NCBI GenBank assembly: GCA_020720815.1
Contig: DYNY01000001.1
Span: 29,304 to 74,533 of the forward strand
Length of the DNA: 45,230 bases
Reading direction: 5' to 3'
Source: Candidatus Elulimicrobium sp.
GTDB taxonomy: Bacteria; Patescibacteriota; Minisyncoccia; Phycocordibacterales; UBA918
The notes below the pieces were generated by a model, which was given only the letters and a program-made list of their open reading frames with translations, was not told the DNA's origin and did not search any database. The position numbers and the translations under genes were made by a program. Of this stretch, positions 36,614 through 45,230 are shown in pieces (positions within the stretch are counted from its first letter, which is position 1; every line of letters starts with the position of its first letter).

Positions 36614-37441
36614 ATGCATTTATTTAAAATCAAGCGTTTATTGACAGTTTTTGCACTTAGTGTTTTTGTTGTATCTTCAGCTTTTAATCCTCAAATAGCT
36701 AGCGCACAAACTACTGTTTCGCAATATAAACCAGTTTCTGTGAATGAGCTAATTGCTTATTTATATGGAATCATTGCTTCGTTAGAAGCACAAAAAACGA
36801 CCAGAATTATTAATTCGTATAGTTCGTTAAACACGGACGTTAATGGGGCTGATGTGGAAACTCTTTCCGCAATTAGTATCAAAAGGAATTCAGCTACGGT
36901 ACGAAGTAATATTGACTTTGGAAGTGCTTCCTACGCCTATGCCTATTTTGAGTATGGAACACGTAACTCAGTAGATGAAACAACTGATGAAGAAAAAGTT
37001 AATAAGACATCACGTGATACTTATTCTGAGTTGCTTGATGGCTTGAGAACTAACACAACGTATTATTATCGAGCAGTTATTGAGTTACCAAGCGGCGTCA
37101 AAATTTACGGGTCACTACGAAATTTTACAACCGGAAGGACTACCAGTTCAAGCAATAATTATGGTGATGCTGATATCTCGACTGATGATTCAGAATATAA
37201 TACAGGAGACAAAATAACTGTTTCTTATGAATTTTCTGACGATCGAGAAAGTGGAAGTTGGATTGGCTTATATGAAGATGGGTCAAGTGATAATGAGTAT
37301 CTTTCTTGGAAGTATCTGTCTGATGATGAGGGAGAAGTTTCCTTTAGTGCACCTCGTAATGCTGGAGATTTTGAGTTTAGATTATTTAAAGATAGTGGCT
37401 ATAAAGAGGTGGCAACAACTGATGTCTTTGAAGTAAATTAA
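36614..37441 (+). CDS. Secreted protein with FN3-like and SKICH-like domains
   Basis: Signal peptide; FN3-like ...YSELLDGLRTNTTYYYRAVIELPSG...GSLRNFTTG; C-term YNTGDKITVSYEFSDDRESGSWIGLYEDG...FEFRLFKDSGYKEVATTDVFEV. Confidence 0.6.
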   Translation: MHLFKIKRLLTVFALSVFVVSSAFNPQIASAQTTVSQYKPVSVNELIAYLYGIIASLEAQKTTRIINSYSSLNTDVNGADVETLSAISIKRNSATVRSNIDFGSASYAYAYFEYGTRNSVDETTDEEKVNKTSRDTYSELLDGLRTNTTYYYRAVIELPSGVKIYGSLRNFTTGRTTSSSNNYGDADISTDDSEYNTGDKITVSYEFSDDRESGSWIGLYEDGSSDNEYLSWKYLSDDEGEVSFSAPRNAGDFEFRLFKDSGYKEVATTDVFEVN

Positions 37442-37535
37442 AATACTTTTAAAATAGTAGAACTATATCAACGATATATTGTAGGTCTAGTTGAGAAGTA
37501 GCAAAACTAGAAATGAAACGATGTATACTTTTATT

Positions 37536-39941
37536 ATGTATACTGGCTTAACTGAAGTCGAAGTCGAAAAATTACAAAAAGAATACGGTTTAAATCAACT
37601 ACCTACTCCTTCATACCGTTTTCTAAAACTACTAGCTAGACAGTTTAGTGGGATATTTAACATATTACTTTTAATAGCAGCAAGTGTCACTCTTTATTTA
37701 GGTGAGCCGATTGATGCTGGGTTAATGTCACTTTTTGTATTTTTGAGTGTATCTCTTAGTCTCTATCAAGAGTACAAATCAAATGCTGCCGCTAGTACAC
37801 TGCAGTCATATTTAAAAAAAACTATATCAGTTAGACGTGCTAATGAAGATAGAGAAATATCAATTACTGAATTAGTGCCAGGAGATATCTTGAAACTTGA
37901 ATCAGGCGATATTGTACCTGCAGATGCATATATTTTGCATGCGGTAGGAGCAAGGGTGGATGAGACAACCTTTACTGGAGAAAGTATTCCGGTGATTAAA
38001 GTAGCTAGAAATCTGTCTGACAAAAATCAGGCGACTAATGAATATGAATTATTACAAGGGGTGGTTATATTGGCTGGAACCATTTATGCCGAGGTTACAA
38101 AAACTTCTGGTAATACTCGTCTGGCTAGTATAGCCCTTAGTACCTCTACCATTCAAAGTTATAGTGAACTAACCAAAGGAGTAGATAGAATTAGTACTTT
38201 TATACTAAGAGCCACCATCATTACATTGTTGTTTGTGGTGATAGCCAACGTAATGATTGAAGGTGTTGAGGCCGATATTCCTCACTTACTCATTTTTTCT
38301 ATTGCACTAGCGGTGTCAGTGATTCCTGAGGCACTACCACTTGTGATTACATTCTCTCTTTCGCGCGGAGCTCTTCGTTTAGCAAAAAGAAACGTTATTG
38401 TGAAAAGGCTGTCTTCGGTGCAAGACTTGGGTTCAGTTGAATTACTTTGTACTGACAAGACTGGTACGATTACGGAGAATCATTTAATATATAAAAATGA
38501 CTATCTTGTACCAGGCTTTCCATACCATCCCCTAATTCTTTCTTGGCTAGCTGCTCATGATCTGCATGAACGGATGCCGGAGCCATTTGACCATGCGATA
38601 GATGAGGCTCTTAGTGAAGAACAACGAAAGCAAATAAAAGATTTTGAGTTGCTGGAAGAAGAAGCGTTTGATCCGATGCTACGAAGTAATGGCTCAATAG
38701 TTAAGCGAGTAGACGGTCAGCAGTTTCATATCAGACGAGGTAGCCCAGAATATTTTTTTAGCCAAGGTCTTGTAGATAAAGAACTAGTCAGACAGTGGCT
38801 AGAAGATGAAGAAGAACAAGGGAGACGAATCTTGGGTGTCAGTTATGATGATGGGAGTGGACCCCGTTTTGGTGGTTTTGTTTCATTTGCGGATACGCTT
38901 AAGGCTTCTACTGCTCGCACAATTTTGGAGGCTCGTCAATTGAACGTAGCTATTACAATTATTACTGGTGACGCTACTAGAGTAGCTGAAGCGATTGGAC
39001 GTGAGACCGGTTTAGTTACTAAAAATGACGAAGTGATTGAAGCTGGTGATTTTTTTGCCTTAGATGCTTTAAGACAACGTGATCTAGTTGGAGAAATTAG
39101 AGTTTTTGCTCGTACTACTCCAGAACAAAAATTAAAATTACTAGAGTTATTAAAAGAAAAGTTTACAGTTGGTTTCTTAGGAGAGGGAATTAATGATGCT
39201 CCGGCGCTGAAGTCGGCACATGTTTCTATGGTGGTTGAATCAGCTTCTGACGTAGCTCGTGAGACAGCAGATATTATATTAACTAAGCAAAATCTAGGAG
39301 TAATTATTGAGGGTATTCGTTTAGGTCGTGAGACACACGCCAACACTTTGAAATATATTAGGGCAACCCTAGTTTCAAATTTTGGAAATTTTTACGCTGT
39401 CGCTATTGGTTCATTATTTATTAGTTTTTTACCAATGTTACCAAAACAACTTCTACTCCTAAATCTTTTGTCTGATTTTCCTATGATGGCCATTGCCTTT
39501 GACCGGGTAAATAAAGCTGAAATAAAAAAGCCTCAGCGTTATGAATTTAGATCACTTTATATTATTTTCATAACCCTTGGATTAGTTAGTACGGTGTTTG
39601 ATTTTATGTGGTTTGCTTTATTCTACAAAATATCCCCAGAGGTACTACAGACCAATTGGTTTATCGCTAGTGTAATAACCGAAGTAGCACTGCTGTTTTC
39701 TATTCGTAGTATGCTTCCAATTGAAAAGGCTGGCTGGCCAGCGTCGATAATTATTTGGCTTTCTGGCTTCGCAATTTTGTTTGCCGTTATATTGCCGTCT
39801 ATACCGGTGACGGCTACTTTCTTTAGTTTTGCACCACCATTACCTAGTCATTTGGCGCTAATTATGGGTCTAGCCACTGTTTATTTTATTGTTTCGGAAT
39901 TAGTAAAGCGTCCACTGTCTCGATTTCTTAAGCTCTCGTAA
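37536..39941 (+). CDS. Cation-transporting P-type ATPase, MgtA-like
   Basis: TFTGESIPV; LLCTDKTGTITEN; GEGINDAPALKSA; SNFGNFYAVAIGSLFISFLPMLPKQLLLLNLLSDFPMMAIAFDRV resembles Mg2+-type P-ATPases. Third in-frame Met preferred as start. Confidence 0.85.
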   Translation: MYTGLTEVEVEKLQKEYGLNQLPTPSYRFLKLLARQFSGIFNILLLIAASVTLYLGEPIDAGLMSLFVFLSVSLSLYQEYKSNAAASTLQSYLKKTISVRRANEDREISITELVPGDILKLESGDIVPADAYILHAVGARVDETTFTGESIPVIKVARNLSDKNQATNEYELLQGVVILAGTIYAEVTKTSGNTRLASIALSTSTIQSYSELTKGVDRISTFILRATIITLLFVVIANVMIEGVEADIPHLLIFSIALAVSVIPEALPLVITFSLSRGALRLAKRNVIVKRLSSVQDLGSVELLCTDKTGTITENHLIYKNDYLVPGFPYHPLILSWLAAHDLHERMPEPFDHAIDEALSEEQRKQIKDFELLEEEAFDPMLRSNGSIVKRVDGQQFHIRRGSPEYFFSQGLVDKELVRQWLEDEEEQGRRILGVSYDDGSGPRFGGFVSFADTLKASTARTILEARQLNVAITIITGDATRVAEAIGRETGLVTKNDEVIEAGDFFALDALRQRDLVGEIRVFARTTPEQKLKLLELLKEKFTVGFLGEGINDAPALKSAHVSMVVESASDVARETADIILTKQNLGVIIEGIRLGRETHANTLKYIRATLVSNFGNFYAVAIGSLFISFLPMLPKQLLLLNLLSDFPMMAIAFDRVNKAEIKKPQRYEFRSLYIIFITLGLVSTVFDFMWFALFYKISPEVLQTNWFIASVITEVALLFSIRSMLPIEKAGWPASIIIWLSGFAILFAVILPSIPVTATFFSFAPPLPSHLALIMGLATVYFIVSELVKRPLSRFLKLS

Positions 39942-40085
39942 TTTATTATCGGTTGTTAATTTTACGACTGGCTCTAATTATAATAATATTAAGAGTGAAG
40001 TTAGTTTCTTAGTGATGGTTTTCTGAGAAGTAATAAGTATACTGAAACTGCCTCAAAAAATGGATGTTTTTTGTTTGTGTGTTAT

Positions 40086-41447
40086 TTAACCCAAAAATAT
40101 GCCTTTTAGTAACCACAAATTCAACGAGGCAATAATTATACCAATAATCCAAGTCACAATATTAAGTGGAATTGAGTTGGCAAATTCACCCATAATTTTC
40201 TTATTCCCCGTGAACATTAGTAAAGGAAAAACAGCGAAGGATAGTTGAAGGCTGAGAATTACCTGACTAAATATTAAAAGTTCAGTAGCAGCATTTGATC
40301 CATATAAGCCAATAAAAATTACAGCTGGAATAATTGCTAAAAGTCTAGTAATAATTCTACGTAGCCAAGGTTTAATTCGTAAATTAATAAATCCTTCCAT
40401 AATAATCTGTCCGGCAAGTGTTCCGGTAATCGTCGCATTTTGTCCAGCAGCTAGAAGAGCGATAGCGAAGAGTGTGCTGGCAATACCGACACCTAGAACT
40501 GGTGAAAGTAGTTTGTAAGCATCTTCAATAGCGGTTATTTCATTAAAACCATTTACGAAGAATACTGCAGCAGCCAGGATAAGAATTGAAGCGTTGACAA
40601 AAAGAGCAATAGAGAGGGCGGTGGTTGAGTCAATCGTAGCAAATTTAATTGCTTCCTTTTTGCCTTTAATGGTTTCAACATATCTTCTGGTCTGTACGAT
40701 TGCTGAGTGTAAGTATAAGTTGTGAGGCATTACTGTAGCACCAATGATACCAATTGCTAAATAAAGCATGTCCGGATTAAAGATCAATTGTGTCGTCGGA
40801 AGAAACCCAGCTAATAGTGGAGCTAAGGCCGGGGCAGAAACGGTCAGTTGAAAAGCAAAAATAGCAGCTATAGTTGCTATTAAAGTTACAATAAGTGCTT
40901 CTAGATAACGGAAACCTTTGTTTTGAAGTAAAAGGATAATTAGTACATCCAACGCTGTAATAATTACACCAACTAGAATAGGGATATTAAACAATAAATA
41001 TAAAGCAATTGCTGATCCTATTACTTCGGCTAAATCGGTGGCTATGATCATTACCTCTGCCATTAACCAAAGTAAAACAGCGACTGGTTTTGGGAATCTA
41101 TCTTTACACATTTGTGCGAGGTCTCTTCCGGTTACAATACCAAGCTTAAGAGCAAGGTGTTGGAGAATCATAGCGAATAGACTCGACATTAAGATTACAG
41201 AAAGGAGCGTGTAACCAAATTTAGAACCGCCAGCCAAGCTAGTAGCCCAATTTCCTGGGTCCATATATCCGACAGCCACTAAAAAACCAGGACCAGCAAA
41301 CAGCATTAATTTTTTAAAAAATGAAAGATCCGAAGGTATGGCCACAGATCTATGAACCTCGGGTAGGCTGGGAGTCAATCCATCTTCGCCAGCTTCTTTG
41401 CTTGCACCTTTCCAACCTAAAGCTTTAAACAAGTTAGTGTGCGTCAT
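40086..41447 (-). CDS. mntH: NRAMP-family divalent metal transporter
   Basis: FAGPGFLVAVGYMDPGNWATSLAGGSKFGY; GATVMPHNLYLHSAIVQTR; LLAAGQNATITGTLAGQIIMEGF. Confidence 0.95.
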   Translation of the reverse strand: MTHTNLFKALGWKGASKEAGEDGLTPSLPEVHRSVAIPSDLSFFKKLMLFAGPGFLVAVGYMDPGNWATSLAGGSKFGYTLLSVILMSSLFAMILQHLALKLGIVTGRDLAQMCKDRFPKPVAVLLWLMAEVMIIATDLAEVIGSAIALYLLFNIPILVGVIITALDVLIILLLQNKGFRYLEALIVTLIATIAAIFAFQLTVSAPALAPLLAGFLPTTQLIFNPDMLYLAIGIIGATVMPHNLYLHSAIVQTRRYVETIKGKKEAIKFATIDSTTALSIALFVNASILILAAAVFFVNGFNEITAIEDAYKLLSPVLGVGIASTLFAIALLAAGQNATITGTLAGQIIMEGFINLRIKPWLRRIITRLLAIIPAVIFIGLYGSNAATELLIFSQVILSLQLSFAVFPLLMFTGNKKIMGEFANSIPLNIVTWIIGIIIASLNLWLLKGIFLG

Positions 41448-41500
41448 ATATTATGATAAGTTTTAATGGACAATATGCCCTTATTTATTAATTGGTTAAT

Positions 41501-41932
41501 TTAATTCCAGCCTTTAATCTTAGGAATAGTAGATCCGTGAGGATCATTTTTTGGGTAATTAAGAAACTTGGCTAAACGCTTTATTGCACCATCACTAAAA
41601 GCATGTTCTAATTTTTCTGCTTCTTCATGAACCTTATTTTTACTTATCTTGAGTGTTTCATACAGAAAGACTTCAATAATTCGGTGTTTATAGGTTAATT
41701 TCAGGGCAACGTTCATACCTTTGGTGGTTAATCTGATTTGACCATAAGGCTCGGCAGTTACTAAGCCATCTCGTACTAGCTCTTTAACTCTCTCTGAGAC
41801 AGTAGATTTACCTAGACCAAGACGCTTAGAAATATGGGTCACCCCTTCCCCTCGGTCAGTTTTATGTAATATATATATTGCGCGAATATAATCTTCTTTG
41901 GTTGAAGTAATAGCATTCGTAGATGTTCGCAT
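41501..41932 (-). CDS. mntR: DtxR/MntR-family metalloregulator
   Basis: KEDYIRAIYILHKTDRGEGVTHISKRLGLGKSTVSERVKELVRDGLV; VHEEAEKLEHAFSD; upstream of mntH. Start at the second Met (41932) supported by a -10-like TATAGT 6 nt upstream. Confidence 0.88.
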   Translation of the reverse strand: MRTSTNAITSTKEDYIRAIYILHKTDRGEGVTHISKRLGLGKSTVSERVKELVRDGLVTAEPYGQIRLTTKGMNVALKLTYKHRIIEVFLYETLKISKNKVHEEAEKLEHAFSDGAIKRLAKFLNYPKNDPHGSTIPKIKGWN

Positions 41933-42080
41933 ATACGAACTATACATAATTTAAAAATAAATTACAAGTGGGGAGGTAGATAGCTAAATATTCTATGCCT
42001 ACTCACACTTTTAGTTGTGTTATGTTGATACGATAGTGGATAAGCAAAGCTAAAAATTAGTTTAATTTTATTAAGTTATC

Positions 42081-42614
42081 TTAATAAGAGGGTGACATTT
42101 CATTTATACCCTCAACCTGGCTATAGTATCTAGCTAGGGCATACAGAAAACTTGAAAGACGATTCAGGTAAGCAAGGGTTGTTAGGGAAACTGTTTGGAG
42201 GTTTTTGGCACTAATTATTCTTCGTTCCACTCTACGGGCTATGGTTCTGGCAAAGTCACAGCTTGCCGAGAGTTCGGTGGCGCCAGGAATAACAAAAGAC
42301 AAAGGGGATTTTAATTGTTTCTCCAGCTCAGCTGTTATTTTTTCAAGCTTACTAATGTGAGATGTCGTGATAAACTTATTGGCCCCCGCTAATTCGGCTT
42401 GAACAATAAACAGACATTCTTGAACATAAAGAAGATTGTTAGCAATATTGATTTTAGTTTTAACTCCACCTGCTTGGCTTCGGCAAACACCAAGCCAGGA
42501 GTTAAGTTCGTCAATTGAACCTAGTGCTTCAAAGATGAGATTATCCTTCGGTAGCTTTTTTTTATTTGCAAAGAGCCTTGACGTACCATCATCCCCGGTA
42601 CGAGTATATAACAT
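42081..42614 (-). CDS. Cob(I)alamin adenosyltransferase, PduO type
   Basis: LYTRTGDDGTSRLF; ALGSIDELNSWLGVCRS; SFVIPGATELSASCDFARTIARRVER; YLNRLSSFLYALARY. Confidence 0.93.
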   Translation of the reverse strand: MLYTRTGDDGTSRLFANKKKLPKDNLIFEALGSIDELNSWLGVCRSQAGGVKTKINIANNLLYVQECLFIVQAELAGANKFITTSHISKLEKITAELEKQLKSPLSFVIPGATELSASCDFARTIARRVERRIISAKNLQTVSLTTLAYLNRLSSFLYALARYYSQVEGINEMSPSY

Positions 42615-42618
42615 AAAC

Positions 42619-44946
42619 TTATTTTGCCTTTACTTCTTCTGTTGGTACTGTCATGTCGATTTCGCACATATTGCCCGCACAAGCTAATTCTTTTTTTTGT
42701 TCAGTTTCATCAGTATGTTCATAAGTAATTAGTTTTGAATAATCAATGACGGGGAATTTTTTAACTAGTTCCAGATAACGTTTTTTGTCAATGGTTTCAT
42801 AAGGAGCTAGACGATAGACGTAATCAAAACGTGGTAAAAATGAAAGTCCGCCAATGATGTCCCAATTTTTTTGTACCCAGTTAACAGTTTCTATCCACTC
42901 ATTTTCACCAATTGAAATTGTGGCTGAAGGATTATGTTCAGTAAAATTAAGTTTTATTTTTTTCCAATACTCAAGTTGCTCAAGTGCAGAAAGGTCATCT
43001 TTAAAGACGGAGCCCTGAGGTGACTCAATCGGGAATTCAAGTACGTAAGTGGTGGCACTCTCTAATGATTGGCCGACTTCTGGATAATAAGGCACACCTT
43101 GGTCTTTCAGCATTTGGAAAAGAGAGTCAGTGGCCGAAATTCTGACTCGTCTAATATAGTATTTAGCATGTCGTGGATGTATACCTGATGAACAGTTAAA
43201 AGTCTGAGAAACAGTACCAGATGGCTTCACAGCAGTGACTGACATGGAGGGTTCAATGCCGAAGCGTTTAGCATATAACTTATTGGTGTTGATGGCTGTA
43301 TCACGCATGGCTTGTAAAGATTTAACTTCGCGAGCCACCGTACAATCCCATTGGCCAGTTACGGAGACACCCAATAAACGTTCCTCACGGCAATGTTTTT
43401 GCCAGTCTTTTGAAATGTAATTAAATTTTGTTAAAGATGACTGGTATGTTCCAATAATAGTAGCGATTCTTGTTTTATAGATTAGTTTTTCATAAGTATC
43501 ATCTGCTCTGGCTATTACTTCAGATAAATTACAAAATTGTTTTGACTGTAAAATTATTTCACCACATGGATTTGTACCAAGCGATCCTTGCACCGTCCCA
43601 TCTTCATTTAAGAAGCCATGCTTTTTGAAGTAAGAAAGTCGGCGTTTAGGTAGGGTATTACCTAATGATCCTCGATTGAAGATACCTCTTTCACCAGAGC
43701 CACTTTTCATGAGTGCTACCCATTCATCCATAAGCTCGTGACTTGAAGGTTGTGTCTCGTAGACAGCAGAATTGTTTGCGATTGAACGAAATGGTTCAGT
43801 GAGATAAAATTGGCCTTTCTTGGCATCACGTAAATCACTATCATCAAGATCTGAAAGGCTAATCATGGCAGTGCGACGAACGCCACCGGAAACAACACAT
43901 TCTCCGATTTTGCAGATGATGTCATGGACATCAATTGATCTTAGACGTCGTCCTTGGCGATAGATAATTTTATCACGCGCAAAATCTAATAGGGAATTGA
44001 GAGGTTCTGGCCCGGAAGCTTTCCCTCCCATTGTTTTTAAACGTGACCCAGCTGGTCTGATTTGTGAGTAATTAAATTCAATATCATAACCTGAAAACCA
44101 AGCTTTTAAACCAGCTGTCAGAGCGTCACACCAACCCTCTTTTGAGTCAACTACGGTATACAAAGGCAATTTCTTTTTCTTTTGTTTTTGGATTTGTGGT
44201 AGTTGCTCCACGTTTTGACTTTCGACTGAAAAACCAACTCCGCAACCTTGCATTGATAAATACATTATTTCAGATAAATCAGTCAATGAAGTAGGGGCAA
44301 TATAAGTACAGTTATAAGCACACGTATTACAGCGTCTAGCCGGTTCGCCCGCAAACTGCATCAGTCGCATAGAAGGCATTACATCTTGTTTAAGGATAGC
44401 CTCTTGAATTTCAATGTATTCTTCCTCGGTGAGTTTATCCCCAAGATTCTCTTTCATGAATGATATATAGCGATAGACTGTTTCCACCCAAGTCTCGCGT
44501 CTTTTTTCAGTCTCTATCCATCTGGCATAGGTCCGCAAATAAACAAACTCGCCTAGGGAATTATTTGCAAAATATTTTTTACTTTTATTAGCGAGGAGAC
44601 GTACATGTTCAGGTACTTCACCACGTTCCAATCTAGTCTCTGTGTGCTTTGCTCGATACAAAATATAAGCTTTTGCGGCTTTGGAAAATTCTTGCAGAAT
44701 AAGTTGAGTCTCCACTACATCTTGCACCTCTTCTACGCTAGGTACATAGTTTTTATCAATTATTTTCTTCGCCACTAAGTTTTTTTCTACTGCCAAAGCC
44801 ACTGTCTTGACAGCATCTGGGTTAAATTCGTTGGCCACTTTCATTGCTTTTTCTACAGCATTGGAAATTTTATTTAAATCAAACTTGGCGGGTAGCCCAT
44901 TTCGCTTAATGATTGTAGAAATGATTGGGGTTTTTAATCGTGCCAT
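42619..44946 (-). CDS. nrdJ: Adenosylcobalamin-dependent ribonucleoside-triphosphate reductase (class II, monomeric type)
   Basis: RRCNTCAYNCTYIAP; GCGVGFSVESQNVEQLP; GSLGTNPCGEIILQSKQFCNLSEVI; KPSGTVSQTFNCSSGIHPRH; C-terminal redox pair CAGNMC. Confidence 0.95.
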   Translation of the reverse strand: MARLKTPIISTIIKRNGLPAKFDLNKISNAVEKAMKVANEFNPDAVKTVALAVEKNLVAKKIIDKNYVPSVEEVQDVVETQLILQEFSKAAKAYILYRAKHTETRLERGEVPEHVRLLANKSKKYFANNSLGEFVYLRTYARWIETEKRRETWVETVYRYISFMKENLGDKLTEEEYIEIQEAILKQDVMPSMRLMQFAGEPARRCNTCAYNCTYIAPTSLTDLSEIMYLSMQGCGVGFSVESQNVEQLPQIQKQKKKKLPLYTVVDSKEGWCDALTAGLKAWFSGYDIEFNYSQIRPAGSRLKTMGGKASGPEPLNSLLDFARDKIIYRQGRRLRSIDVHDIICKIGECVVSGGVRRTAMISLSDLDDSDLRDAKKGQFYLTEPFRSIANNSAVYETQPSSHELMDEWVALMKSGSGERGIFNRGSLGNTLPKRRLSYFKKHGFLNEDGTVQGSLGTNPCGEIILQSKQFCNLSEVIARADDTYEKLIYKTRIATIIGTYQSSLTKFNYISKDWQKHCREERLLGVSVTGQWDCTVAREVKSLQAMRDTAINTNKLYAKRFGIEPSMSVTAVKPSGTVSQTFNCSSGIHPRHAKYYIRRVRISATDSLFQMLKDQGVPYYPEVGQSLESATTYVLEFPIESPQGSVFKDDLSALEQLEYWKKIKLNFTEHNPSATISIGENEWIETVNWVQKNWDIIGGLSFLPRFDYVYRLAPYETIDKKRYLELVKKFPVIDYSKLITYEHTDETEQKKELACAGNMCEIDMTVPTEEVKAK

Positions 44947-45005
44947 AACCTGGTTTAGGTAAATATTAATAAAGTATCTATATGTTATAGTATAGATATC
45001 GATCT

Positions 45006-45212
45006 ATGAATAAAAAAACCCTGGGGAAAAGCGATACCGACACAAAAAAGTCAGAAGTTCAAGCCAGAACATATCCGCGGCCAGACTGGGTACCAACCTC
45101 AGTTTCTGCAGAAAAGGAGCTTTGCCCAGACTGTTTTAAGGTAGTTGGTGAAAGAAGTCGTTACAACATTGTATGCATGGAAGGTACCCCAAAAATGGCA
45201 CACCCTTTCTAA
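45006..45212 (+). CDS. Hypothetical small protein with a CPDC motif
   Basis: 68-aa ORF divergent from nrdJ; ends RYNIVCMEGTPKMAHPF. Confidence 0.45.
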   Translation: MNKKTLGKSDTDTKKSEVQARTYPRPDWVPTSVSAEKELCPDCFKVVGERSRYNIVCMEGTPKMAHPF

Positions 45213-45230
45213 AGTCAATTAATAATACTA

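Noticed and set aside
39942-40085. Strong bidirectional terminator between the P-type ATPase and mntH
   Set aside because: Only a weak AT stem (caaaaaa/ttttttg) visible; insufficient evidence.
44947-45005. Cobalamin riboswitch upstream of nrdJ
   Set aside because: Gap too short (about 59 bp to the next ORF) and no B12-box sequence.
1-45230. CRISPR array, prophage or IS element
   Set aside because: No regularly spaced direct repeats, cas genes, transposase or phage structural genes recognised.

Overview
The window looks like a low-GC bacterial chromosome segment, most consistent with a Candidatus Patescibacteria (CPR) genome. That lineage call is inference from gene content and style; no rRNA is present. 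It carries a 5'-truncated asparagine synthase; a block of secreted, membrane or unassigned proteins; tRNA-Tyr(GTA) and tRNA-Trp(CCA); two VirB2/TrbC-like pilin ORFs; miaA; an XRE-HTH/MurA fusion divergent from a stand-alone mreB; a VirD4/TraG-like ATPase followed by a 1489-aa orphan; holB-like, frr, rseP and a compact proS; an mreB-mreC-mreD-like-mrdA operon; greA and lysS; a GrpB-family gene with an in-frame amber codon; a mraZ-rsmH-ftsL-ftsI-murF cluster; an MgtA-like P-type ATPase; mntR-mntH; and a B12-dependent class II ribonucleotide reductase beside a PduO-type adenosyltransferase. The strongest lead is the HTH-MurA fusion. A perfect 28-bp palindrome abuts its start codon in the intergenic region shared with mreB, suggesting a cell-wall enzyme that may also act as its own regulator. 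Other leads are helically phased GTGG boxes before mraZ, candidate leaderless promoters, a pilin-like ORF with an M15-peptidase-like tail, and several unexplained structured intergenic elements. No CRISPR array, transposase or prophage was recognised. All family calls are from reading motifs by eye, with no database search.
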